Assembly (NCBI GenBank): GCA_014376345.1
Contig: JACMRS010000126.1
Span: 1 to 11,247, forward strand
DNA length: 11,247 nucleotides
Source of the DNA: Bacteroidia bacterium
Lineage (GTDB): Bacteria; Bacteroidota; Bacteroidia; NS11-12g; UBA955
Direction of reading: 5' to 3'
Position numbers and translations under genes: made by a program. Positions 1 through 7,455 of the stretch are shown here, in pieces. Below the pieces are notes generated by a model. That model had not been told where the DNA came from and did no database searches. It saw only the letters and a list, made by a program, of their open reading frames with translations. Position 1 is the first letter of the stretch, and the number at the start of each line of letters is the position of its first letter.

Positions 1-1710
1 AATTGCAATTTTTCTTGATTTAATTGTATCTTTAATTGTATGAGTCATACTCAGCTCAGCAGATTTTTTTATTTTAGATTCAACTTTAATTGGCTGGTAA
101 TCTTTCAGATCTGCATCAGCAGGAAAACTGTGGTTCATAGGAAAATCAGGATGAGCAGGAACTGGCATTCCTAAAGCATCTGCAACTTGTGCAGCTAAAT
201 CCATATCAACTTGTGATAATAATCCTAACATGCGTCTTCTGATATGCACGCGTTCTACTTTTCCAAGTTCAAATCTCAATGCATCAATCAGATGCTTTTT
301 CTCTGCCGGTGATTGGCTGTTAAAAAACATAGTAGCCTGACTGAAATGATCGAAAAAGCTTTTGCTTCTTTCACGGATTTTTACTGCATCAATACGTTCG
401 GTATGACTGGTAAAGCCACCTGCCACTGCCTTTGCCTGAAACGGACAACCGTTGCTGATTGTGTTAGGTTCGTAGCTTGTATGACTTTTATTAATTGTCT
501 GCCTCATGTGCCCGTCGCGCTGATTGTTGTGTACAGGAGCAACCGGACGGTTGATTGGAATCTCATGAAAATTCGGACTACCCAATCTTTTCAGTTGTGT
601 ATCGGTATAAGAAAAAAGTCTGCCTTGCAACAAAGGATCATTTGTAAAATCTATACCCGGAACAATGTGACCGGGATGAAATGCAACCTGTTCAGTTTCT
701 GCAAAGAAATTATCAGGATTGCGATTCAGTGTCATTTTTCCGATACGCTGCACAGGTACCAGTTCTTCAGGAATTAATTTGGTTGGATCAAGAAGGTCGA
801 AATCAAATTTATGTTCATCAGCATCAGGAATAATCTGAACGCCAAGTTCCCACTCAGGGAAAGCTCCAGCTTCGATAGATTCCCAAAGATCTCTTCTGTG
901 AAAATCAGGATCTTTACCTGAAATCTTCTGAGCTTCATCCCAACAAACCGAATGTACACCAAGTAAAGGTTTCCAATGGAACTTTACAAAATGTGAAACT
1001 CCCTCTTTATTGATAAAACGGAAAGTATGCACGCCGAAACCTTCCATCATTCTTAAACTACGCGGAATGGCACGGTCGCTCATCACCCACATTATCATGT
1101 GCATGCTTTCGGGCATCAGAGAAATAAAATCCCAGAAAGTGTCGTGTGCCGAGGCAGCTTGTGGCATTTCATTGTGAGGCTCAGGTTTTACTGCATGTAT
1201 AAGATCAGGAAATTTAATGGCATCCTGAATAAAGAAAACCGGCATATTATTACCCACAAGATCATAGTTACCTTCTTCTGTATAAAATTTTACAGAAAAA
1301 CCTCTTACATCACGTGCAAGATCAGATGAACCTCTTGAGCCGGCAACGGTTGAGAACCTTACAAATACCGGTGTCTGTCTTGTAGTATCATTTAGAAAAC
1401 CGGTTTTAGTATATTTTTCCATGGACTCATAAAGTTCAAAAACACCATGTGCTGCTGAACCTCTTGCATGCACAATTCTTTCAGGAATACGTTCATGATC
1501 GAAGTGGGTTATTTTCTCACGAAGGATGAAATCTTCGAGTAAAGTAGCACCCCTTTCACCAGCCTTCAGAGAATTCTGATTGTCATTAATAGGCAGACCC
1601 TGATTTGTTGTCAGAGCATGACCTTCCGGATTTTCAGTATCACTTTGCAGGTTTATTACTTTCTGGTTATCTTTTACCAAAGGTTTCTGTAAGTCTTTTT
1701 TCTTAGCCAT
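1..1710 (-). CDS. katE: Large-subunit (HPII-type) monofunctional catalase, C-terminus beyond window
   Basis: Haem catalase that dismutates hydrogen peroxide to water and oxygen, normally cytoplasmic. The frame starts at the ATG at 1710-1708 and stays open for 570 codons to the window edge. Visible motifs: the active-site signature around residues 71-89 with catalytic His81 (RIVHARGSAAHG), distal Asn154 (NNMPVFFIQD), and the haem-ligand signature RLFSY with Tyr368. The His81-Tyr368 distance (287) equals that of E. coli HPII (128-415). His345, 23 residues before the Tyr, corresponds to the HPII His392 that is cross-linked to the haem tyrosine. The NPDNFFAE and FHEIPINRP blocks also match HPII closely. 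HPII proteins run to about 750 residues, so the missing part should be the flavodoxin/DJ-1-like C-terminal domain; the sequence reaches only the linker before it. No Shine-Dalgarno site precedes the start. Family assignment is secure; operation as a stress gene is inferred. Confidence 0.96.
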   Translation of the reverse strand, partial: MAKKKDLQKPLVKDNQKVINLQSDTENPEGHALTTNQGLPINDNQNSLKAGERGATLLEDFILREKITHFDHERIPERIVHARGSAAHGVFELYESMEKYTKTGFLNDTTRQTPVFVRFSTVAGSRGSSDLARDVRGFSVKFYTEEGNYDLVGNNMPVFFIQDAIKFPDLIHAVKPEPHNEMPQAASAHDTFWDFISLMPESMHMIMWVMSDRAIPRSLRMMEGFGVHTFRFINKEGVSHFVKFHWKPLLGVHSVCWDEAQKISGKDPDFHRRDLWESIEAGAFPEWELGVQIIPDADEHKFDFDLLDPTKLIPEELVPVQRIGKMTLNRNPDNFFAETEQVAFHPGHIVPGIDFTNDPLLQGRLFSYTDTQLKRLGSPNFHEIPINRPVAPVHNNQRDGHMRQTINKSHTSYEPNTISNGCPFQAKAVAGGFTSHTERIDAVKIRERSKSFFDHFSQATMFFNSQSPAEKKHLIDALRFELGKVERVHIRRRMLGLLSQVDMDLAAQVADALGMPVPAHPDFPMNHSFPADADLKDYQPIKVESKIKKSAELSMTHTIKDTIKSRKIAI

Positions 1711-1732
1711 TTGTAATATTTAATATGTTTTG

Positions 1733-1760
1733 TAAAAGTAGTTATAAAGTTTCCATGCAA
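1733..1760 (-). promoter_or_regulatory. Candidate promoter of the catalase gene
   Basis: On the minus strand a TTG (1760-1758) is followed after 17 bases by TACTTTTA (1740-1733). This resembles the Bacteroidota promoter pattern TTG/TTTG, 17-23 bases, TAnnTTTG, except for the last base of the -7 box. It would place the transcript start roughly 15-20 bases before the catalase ATG. AT-rich sequence gives such matches by chance, so this is only a candidate. Confidence 0.3.
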
Positions 1761-1861
1761 CTATTCTAACAGCATTTAATATTACAAATATTGAAAATAA
1801 TCAGATTAAAAGTTTACAAATAAGACTTTGAATGTTACATAATTTCGAGGGGAAAATAATA

Positions 1862-2031
1862 AATTACGAATTACGGAATTACGAATTACGAATAGGTTGA
1901 ATCATTTGTTTGAGATAGATTTGGTGAGAAATTGCAAATCTGCTTTTGGGAAGAATAACTAATTACAAATTACGGAATTACAAATTACCAATATGAAAAA
2001 GAAATTACGAATTATGGAATTACGAATTACT
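1862..2031. repeat. Three copies of a 29-base AATTACG heptamer array
   Basis: Copies lie at 1862-1890, 1961-1989 and 2003-2031. Each is four tandem units in the same 7-8-7-7 pattern: AATTAC(G/A), AATTA(C/T)GG, AATTAC(G/A), AATTAC plus a variable base. Copy starts are 99 and 42 bases apart, with unrelated sequence between. The preserved position of the extra G in the second unit shows that the whole 29-base block was copied, not just single heptamers. Function unknown; it could be a dispersed intergenic repeat of the genome or a cluster of binding sites. Confidence 0.8.
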
Positions 2032-2067
2032 AATTGGTGGATTTTATAATTGCTGATGGTTTATAAA

Positions 2068-2098
2068 TTTGCTGATGGGTTAAATCCTCATCAGCAAA
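2068..2098 (-). terminator. Hairpin terminator after cheB
   Basis: Read on the minus strand, TTTGCTGATG (2098-2089) and CATCAGCAAA (2077-2068) form a perfect 10-base-pair stem around an 11-base loop. The loop contains a possible further GG/CC pairing. The stem begins four bases after the cheB stop codon and is followed by TTTATAA, a weak U-tract. Position and structure suit an intrinsic terminator that separates the signalling operon from the catalase gene. The CATCAGCA arm recurs at 2051-2058 as a direct copy. Confidence 0.55.
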
Positions 2099-2102
2099 GT
2101 CT

Positions 2103-2681
2103 CTAAAACCTATTTAAATACTCAACCAATTCATCCGGTGTCAGAATAAAGTCGGGTGAACTGTAGTCTATCGCTTGCTGTGGCATGAATGGAAACGATG
2201 CTGTGGCAGGCTCCTGAGCTATGGTGGTGCCACCACCCCTTTTGACGATTTTAAATCCATCTGCGCCATCAGAATTACTTCCTGACAACAGCACAGTTAT
2301 CAGCTTTTCCTTATAAACCTCAGAGGCCGACTCAAATGACACATCAATACCCGGTCTGCTGTAATTTACTTTTTCAGAATAATCCAACGACATCGTGCCG
2401 TCATCTTCAAACAACAAATGGTAATCCGGTGGTGCTATATAAATTGTTCCCGGTTCTAATATTTCCTTATCTTCTATTTCCCTAACAGGAAGATTTGTTT
2501 TTGTAGAAAGCAAACCGGATAACAAAGTATCACTCGTTTTTTTTCTGTGTAAAACAATTACAAGCGAAAAGCCTATTGTTGTTTTTAACGCCGAAACTGT
2601 TTTTAAAATCACTTCAAGACTGCCTGCCGAACCGCCCATAATAACCAATGAATACAAAGTGCTTACACCAGCTTTCTCCAT
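2103..2681 (-). CDS. cheB: CheB-type protein-glutamate methylesterase lacking a receiver domain
   Basis: Stand-alone CheB catalytic domain of 192 residues, a cytoplasmic esterase/deamidase that removes methyl groups from glutamates placed by CheR. The Ser-His-Asp triad is readable: Ser18 in GGSAGS, His45 in VLHRKK and Asp138 in SGSNSDGADG. IYIAPPDYH (80-88) and the SRPGIDVSF stretch (108-116) are also typical. Classical CheB (about 350 residues) has an N-terminal receiver that controls the esterase; here it is absent, so activity must be constitutive or controlled by a partner such as the adjacent response regulator. The start at 2681 is supported by AAGGA at 2692-2688, six bases upstream, inside the end of the CheR gene. 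The genes overlap by 19 bases in different frames, implying translational coupling. Last gene of the operon. Its substrate is not known; see the kinase at 3844-7440. Confidence 0.92.
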   Translation of the reverse strand: MEKAGVSTLYSLVIMGGSAGSLEVILKTVSALKTTIGFSLVIVLHRKKTSDTLLSGLLSTKTNLPVREIEDKEILEPGTIYIAPPDYHLLFEDDGTMSLDYSEKVNYSRPGIDVSFESASEVYKEKLITVLLSGSNSDGADGFKIVKRGGGTTIAQEPATASFPFMPQQAIDYSSPDFILTPDELVEYLNRF

Positions 2682-3472
2682 ATTTTATCCTTATCGAGTT
2701 GCTTATATTTGTTTTGGACTGAACTGAATTTCAGTGTTTCTTTTGAACCCAATGCAAGGTATGAAAGCACACCAAGACTTGAATCAAAAAGTGTGAGAAC
2801 CCTGTCTTGTAATTCTTTATCAAAATAGATCAGCACATTGCGGCAAAGTATTAAGTCGAACTCGTTAAATGACGCATCAGAAGTTAAATTATGAGTAGAA
2901 AAAATCATCTTAGTGCTAATGTCTTCCTTAAACAGACAGCGGTCATACATGCAAGTATAATAAGATGAAAAGTCTTTTGTTCCACCCGAAGCAATATAAT
3001 TTTCTGAATATTGTTTCATATTACTTAAGGGAAATATACCCTTTCTGGCTGTTTCAAGTACTCCCGGATTAATGTCAGTTGCGTACAACAAAGATTTTTG
3101 CAACAGGTTGGCTTCTTTCAAAAGTATGGCCATTGAATACACTTCTTCACCCGAAGAACATCCTGCATGCCAGATTCTGATAAAAGGTTTAGTTGCTAAA
3201 ATTGGAATAACCTGCTCACGCAATGTTTTATAAAAACCAGGATCACGAAACATCTCTGTCACATTAACAGTGATCTCTTCTATAAATCTTTGAAGGTAAT
3301 TTTTATCACTCCTCAGTCGGTGCCTGAACTCTGTAAAGCCCATAAATTTATCAAGGGTATAGAGACGCGTAATTCTTCTTCTCAGAGAAGCTTTTGAGTA
3401 ATAATGGAAATCGTAGCCATAAATAGTCAACAGATCTTCCAGCAATATTTCTATGTGTTCATCACTGATCAT
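2663..3472 (-). CDS. cheR: CheR-type protein-glutamate O-methyltransferase
   Basis: S-adenosylmethionine-dependent enzyme that methylates glutamate side chains of signalling proteins. Its 269 residues match the usual CheR length. Residues 1-70 form the all-helical CheR N-domain (SLRRRITRL at 29-37), followed by TEMFRDP (72-78), the cofactor loop AGCSSGEE (103-110), the acidic ATDIN (131-135) that contacts the cofactor ribose, and CRNVLIYF (210-217). Near the C-terminus LALGSKETL (239-247) replaces the GHSE-type motif of enterobacterial CheR, which I associate with the kinase-linked subfamily. It overlaps the upstream response regulator by 11 bases and the downstream CheB by 19. No chemoreceptor, CheA or CheW gene is in the window, so the methyl acceptor is uncertain; the neighbouring hybrid kinase is the obvious candidate, but that is inference. 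No tetratricopeptide or other extension is present. Confidence 0.93.
   Translation of the reverse strand: MISDEHIEILLEDLLTIYGYDFHYYSKASLRRRITRLYTLDKFMGFTEFRHRLRSDKNYLQRFIEEITVNVTEMFRDPGFYKTLREQVIPILATKPFIRIWHAGCSSGEEVYSMAILLKEANLLQKSLLYATDINPGVLETARKGIFPLSNMKQYSENYIASGGTKDFSSYYTCMYDRCLFKEDISTKMIFSTHNLTSDASFNEFDLILCRNVLIYFDKELQDRVLTLFDSSLGVLSYLALGSKETLKFSSVQNKYKQLDKDKIWRKLV
2688..2692 (-). promoter_or_regulatory. Ribosome binding site that fixes the cheB start
   Basis: AAGGA on the minus strand, six bases before the ATG at 2681-2679 and located inside the CheR coding sequence. It is one of only two good Shine-Dalgarno-like sites I see in the window, and it supports a start that overlaps the upstream gene. 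Confidence 0.55.
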
Positions 3473-3842
3473 TTTCTGTTTTTATAAATTTAGCGATGAC
3501 AGTCAGAAGTTTGTCTACATCTATTGGTTTAGAAATATAATCATCAGCACCTGCACTCAGACATTTCTCTCTGTCGCCAATCATTGCCTGAGCTGTAACG
3601 GAAATCACGGGCAGGTTTAATCTTGCATTTTTAATAGCAGGAATTGCCTCATAGCCATCCATTCCGGGCATCATCATATCCATCAGTACAATTCCTATAG
3701 ACGGATCTGAAGCCATCTCTACAGCATCCTTTGCATCAAGGCAAGACAAACAAGTATATCCACGCGAATCAAGTGTTTCTTTCAATGCAAAAATATTGCG
3801 CGGATCATCATCCACAATCAGTACTTTTCCTTTTGATGCCAT
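3462..3842 (-). CDS. Single-domain (CheY-like) response regulator
   Basis: A receiver domain of 126 residues with no output domain. The acidic pocket Asp11-Asp12-Asp13 (VDDDPRN), phospho-acceptor Asp55 (VLMDMMMPG), Thr83 and Lys105 (SKP) are all present, so it should accept phosphate from a histidine kinase and act by protein contact or as a phosphate shuttle. I chose the ATG at 3842-3840 because AAGGAAG lies just upstream, inside the kinase stop region, leaving a one-base gap to the kinase stop codon. An in-frame ATG at 3857 would add five residues (MKGSK) and overlap the kinase, with no visible ribosome site. The 3' end overlaps CheR by 11 bases. The sequence is very close to the third receiver of the adjacent hybrid kinase: 27 of 36 aligned residues agree from LPVI to the end of the KP(V/I)D block. 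Likely partners: both kinases, and possibly CheB, which lacks its own receiver. Confidence 0.93.
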   Translation of the reverse strand: MASKGKVLIVDDDPRNIFALKETLDSRGYTCLSCLDAKDAVEMASDPSIGIVLMDMMMPGMDGYEAIPAIKNARLNLPVISVTAQAMIGDREKCLSAGADDYISKPIDVDKLLTVIAKFIKTENDQ

Positions 3843-3843
3843 T

Positions 3844-6800
3844 TTACTTCCTTTCATAAAGCCATACTCTTAATAATGATATCAGCTGATCTATATCAAC
3901 CGGTTTAGTAATATAATCTGAAGCCCCTGCGCTAATACACTTTTCTCTGTCTCCACACATTGCTTTCGCAGTAACAGCTATTACAGGAAGCTTTTTATAT
4001 TTAGTATTCTTTCTTATCTGTCGTGCAGTTTCATAACCATCAATTCCCGGCATCATCATATCAAGAAGTACCACATCAATACCCGGATTTTCAGACAGTT
4101 TTTCAAGTGCCTCTCTCCCATCAATTGCAGTTACTACATCTACCTTATACTTCTCAAGTGATTTCGATAATGAGAAAATATTCCTAACATCATCATCTAC
4201 CACAAGTATCTTTTTACCTTCTAAAACTTCATTTAGTATGCCCAGTTTTCTGTGACTTGAAGTTTTAGCAGGTGCAGGTACTTGTCCTTCTACAAGATGA
4301 AGAAATAAAGAAACTTCATCCAGCATTCTCTGATATGAGTTTGCGGTTTTTACTACTATTGAATCTGCATACTTTTTAATTTTCTGCTCTTCGGTGAGTG
4401 AAAGACTTTTACCAGTGAATATAATAATAGGCAGATTTTTAAGTGCCGGATCATTCTTTGCTGCTTCAAGCATTTCGTAAGCTTTGATATCCGGAATACC
4501 CATATCAAGTATCACACAATCAACATCCTGAGTTTTTAACGCTTCAATACTTTCATTTATATTTTCACGTACTTCACTGTTAATTTTAAAAGATTCAAGA
4601 AAATAAGAAAGTGCCTTGGCATGCTTTGGATTCTCTTCAACAATTAAAACCTTTTTAGTTTTTCTGTTTAATACAAACTCAAGTTTATTGAAAACATCCT
4701 GCAGCTGTTCAAAAGCAACGGGTTTATCTATAAAATCAACTGCACCTCTCAACAAACTTTTATTTTTAACTTTATGAGATGACATAATGTGAACGGGAAT
4801 ATGCCTAGTAACAGGATTGTTTTTAAGACTGTCCATTACCTCCCATCCACTCTTGATTGGCAATTGAATATCCAGAAGAATTCCAACCGGCTTATATTTT
4901 TCTGCCATTAAAATTCCTTCATCACCTCTTACAGCAACTATCCCTTTATAACCTTTATTCCTAGTGTATCCCAATAGTATTTTAGCAAAATCTGTATCGT
5001 CTTCAATAATCAATATTGTACGGTCATCTTTATTTACAGTTTCTCTATCATCCTCTACATCTGCAGGTATTGTTTCTGATCTGAACCCTGCAGCCCACAA
5101 TTCATTTTCTTTGTCATTACTTTTTGTAATTTCAAAATTATTCTGATCAGAGTTAGCTACAAATTCATTATGCTCAGGCTTGTTAACTGGAAGCAGAACG
5201 GTAAACTCACTTCCTTTTCCGACCTCACTTTTAAGGGAAATTTCACCACCCAACAATTTTACCAATTCCCTACTAATAGATAAACCTAAACCTGTTCCAC
5301 CAAATTGTCTTTTAGTTGAGCCGTCTGCTTGCTGAAAAGCTTCAAAAACAAGCTTTTGCTTACTTTCAGAGATTCCAATTCCGGTGTCTGAAACAGTAAA
5401 TTTAATTGTGTTTGAATTCTTGTTTTCTATTGAAAGCTCAACCGAACCTTCGGCTGTAAACTTCAATGCATTACTGATCAGATTCTTTAATATCTGACCA
5501 ACTTTTACTTTATCAGTTTCAATATATTCAGAACTTTTTTTATCAATAACAACATCAAAGGTTAACCCTTTTTCTTTAGCTAAAGGATTAAATAAATTCT
5601 TAAGTTCGACAACAATTTCATCAACACTTGAATCAAGGTATTCCATCTCCATTTTGCCTGATTCAATTTTCGAAAGATCCAAAATTTCATCAATCAAATT
5701 AAGCAATCCGTTTCCTGAACTCTGTATCACTTTAGCATATTCAACCTGTCCCCCTGTTAAATTTTTCTCATTATTTTCTGATAGTAATCTGCTCAATAAC
5801 AATATCGAATTTAATGGCGTACGCAACTCATGAGACATGTTTGCAAGAAATTCAGATTTATACTTGCTATTGAGTGCAAGCTCTTCAGCTTTTCTTTGAA
5901 TCTCTATGTTTTTTTCTTCAAGAAGACTGGTTCTTTCTTTAAGTTCACCGTTTGTTTGTTGAAGTTCTTCCTGCTGTACTTTCAATTCTTCTTCAGAAGC
6001 GTGCAGATTCTGTGCCTGAGCCTCAAGCTCTGAATTTAAATGCTCCAGCTCCTCATGTTGCGATTGCAATTCTTCAGCCTGTGTTTGTGTTTCTTCAAGA
6101 AGATTTTGCAATTTCAAATAACTCATAGCAGCATTCAATCCAATTGCCATTGGCTCTGCACTTAATTCCAGAAATTCAACATGCAATTCACGAGGCGGTT
6201 TAAGAAATCCAAGTTCGAGAATACCAATACTATTATTTTGATAAATTAAAGGAACGATAACTAATGTTACCGGAGGCGTATCAATCATTGAAGAAATTAT
6301 GTTCGGAGCATCTTGAGGTATATCATTTATGATCAATATTTTGCGATTTAAAGCCACTTGTCCAAGGAGACCTTCACCATTATTGAATTCTGATATAACA
6401 TCAGCAGCAGCATAAGAACCTGCTAATTTGTAATTGTTATTATCTTCACTTAAATAAATAGTTGCAAAAGGAGCTTTAACATGCTCTGTAATACATGAAA
6501 GAAGATTGGAAGTAAGCGTGTTTATATTTCTTTCTCCTCTAATAGCATCGCCTAATTTTACTGCACCTTCCTTCAACCAGTTTTCCCTTTGTATCTTATT
6601 AAAATTTGATTCAAGAGACACGGCCATATTATTCAGAGCAACAGAAATTCTACCTATTTCATCTTCGGAATTGTCTGATGAACGGGTTTCAAAATAACCT
6701 TCAGCAATTTTATTTGTAACATTTTCAATGTAAGAGATTCTGTTTTTAGTCTCCTTATAAAGACTCTCATCTTCCAGCTGCTTCAGCAATCGGGAATCTA

Positions 6801-7440
6801 GCTCAAATTTTATTTTATTGAAGGCGAAAACTGTAATCAACAATGAAATTATAGCCGCAATCACCATAATAACCGGCGTGTAATTAGAATATTTATTGAG
6901 TTGGGCTGTGCGGATAATCATAAGTTGCTTTTCCTCACGCTTTATCTGCTCCATTTTAATCTCAATATCGGTCATGAGCCTCTTACCTTTCAGCAACTCA
7001 TTGAAATTTGTTGTAGAATCTAACAATCCATTAAGTCCCTTAAATTTAGTAATATTAACTATTTTCTCCATTTGCCTGAATTTTTCTTCAATCAGCACCT
7101 TTGTTTCCTGAATATTTTTTTGCTGTTTAGGATTATCTAAAGTAAGGTCACGCAGTTTTGTAACGCCATCTAAAACATTGGAATAACCTTCTTCATATTT
7201 AGTATAACTTGACTGGTCCTTTGTCAACAAATATCCCCGCTGACTAGTTTCAGCATCCCTTAACTTTGAAATTACTCCTTCAGCTTCAAACAGTACATCA
7301 TAAGTATGAGTTACCAGACTTGAACTATTTATGAGATTTTGAATGCTATAAACTGATGCAAACAATGAAAACAGCAGAATAACTGATGAGATAACAAATA
7401 CGATTCTAAGATTTCTTATAATTGGCAAAGATGCTTGCAT
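3844..7440 (-). CDS. Membrane hybrid histidine kinase CHASE3-HAMP-GAF-HisKA-HATPase-REC-REC-REC
   Basis: Inner-membrane sensor kinase of 1198 residues. Domains in order: membrane segment 11-33; extracytoplasmic CHASE3 about 35-185 with the hallmark ETSQRGYLLT (64-73); membrane segment 188-207; HAMP about 210-281 (DEIG 260-263); GAF about 290-440; coiled coil about 445-525; HisKA with phospho-acceptor His537 (SHELRTP); HATPase with N-box NLISNALKF (653-661), DTGIGI (685-690) and GGTGLGL (714-720). Three receivers follow. REC1 (about 807-920) has EDD 813-815, Asp857 and Lys906. REC2 (about 929-1048) has a Glu935-Glu936 pocket, Asp979, Thr1009 and Lys1031. REC3 (about 1077-1195) has DDD 1082-1084, Asp1127, Thr1157 and Lys1179. 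It starts 15 bases after the upstream kinase gene. Role: senses an external and perhaps a cytoplasmic (GAF) cue and feeds a multi-step phosphorelay; ligands cannot be read from sequence. The EEL heptads of the coiled coil make it a candidate CheR/CheB substrate (inference). Confidence 0.95.
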   Translation of the reverse strand: MQASLPIIRNLRIVFVISSVILLFSLFASVYSIQNLINSSSLVTHTYDVLFEAEGVISKLRDAETSQRGYLLTKDQSSYTKYEEGYSNVLDGVTKLRDLTLDNPKQQKNIQETKVLIEEKFRQMEKIVNITKFKGLNGLLDSTTNFNELLKGKRLMTDIEIKMEQIKREEKQLMIIRTAQLNKYSNYTPVIMVIAAIISLLITVFAFNKIKFELDSRLLKQLEDESLYKETKNRISYIENVTNKIAEGYFETRSSDNSEDEIGRISVALNNMAVSLESNFNKIQRENWLKEGAVKLGDAIRGERNINTLTSNLLSCITEHVKAPFATIYLSEDNNNYKLAGSYAAADVISEFNNGEGLLGQVALNRKILIINDIPQDAPNIISSMIDTPPVTLVIVPLIYQNNSIGILELGFLKPPRELHVEFLELSAEPMAIGLNAAMSYLKLQNLLEETQTQAEELQSQHEELEHLNSELEAQAQNLHASEEELKVQQEELQQTNGELKERTSLLEEKNIEIQRKAEELALNSKYKSEFLANMSHELRTPLNSILLLSRLLSENNEKNLTGGQVEYAKVIQSSGNGLLNLIDEILDLSKIESGKMEMEYLDSSVDEIVVELKNLFNPLAKEKGLTFDVVIDKKSSEYIETDKVKVGQILKNLISNALKFTAEGSVELSIENKNSNTIKFTVSDTGIGISESKQKLVFEAFQQADGSTKRQFGGTGLGLSISRELVKLLGGEISLKSEVGKGSEFTVLLPVNKPEHNEFVANSDQNNFEITKSNDKENELWAAGFRSETIPADVEDDRETVNKDDRTILIIEDDTDFAKILLGYTRNKGYKGIVAVRGDEGILMAEKYKPVGILLDIQLPIKSGWEVMDSLKNNPVTRHIPVHIMSSHKVKNKSLLRGAVDFIDKPVAFEQLQDVFNKLEFVLNRKTKKVLIVEENPKHAKALSYFLESFKINSEVRENINESIEALKTQDVDCVILDMGIPDIKAYEMLEAAKNDPALKNLPIIIFTGKSLSLTEEQKIKKYADSIVVKTANSYQRMLDEVSLFLHLVEGQVPAPAKTSSHRKLGILNEVLEGKKILVVDDDVRNIFSLSKSLEKYKVDVVTAIDGREALEKLSENPGIDVVLLDMMMPGIDGYETARQIRKNTKYKKLPVIAVTAKAMCGDREKCISAGASDYITKPVDIDQLISLLRVWLYERK

Positions 7441-7455
7441 AAATTGTTGTTAATT

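Larger units (their letters stand above)
1711..2102. other. Intergenic region between the catalase gene and the cheB end
   Basis: A 392-base stretch without a credible gene. From right to left it holds the hairpin terminator of the signalling operon (2068-2098), a second copy of its stem arm (2051-2059), three copies of a heptamer array (1862-2031), and the presumed catalase promoter (1733-1760). The part at 1761-1861 is plain AT-rich sequence in which I see no clear element. Confidence 0.75.

Noticed and set aside
313..1329. Open reading frames on the plus strand at 313-777 and 1099-1329
   Set aside because: They lie antisense to the well-supported catalase gene, have Cys/His-rich low-information translations and no recognisable domain.
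1862..2031. Possible CRISPR array, because repeat length is 29 bases
   Set aside because: Only three copies, spacing of 70 and 13 bases, repeats themselves built of heptamers, and no cas genes nearby.
3840..3857. Longer start for the response regulator at 3857
   Set aside because: It lacks a ribosome site and adds a non-conserved MKGSK; the ATG at 3842 has AAGGAAG just upstream and a one-base gap to the kinase stop.
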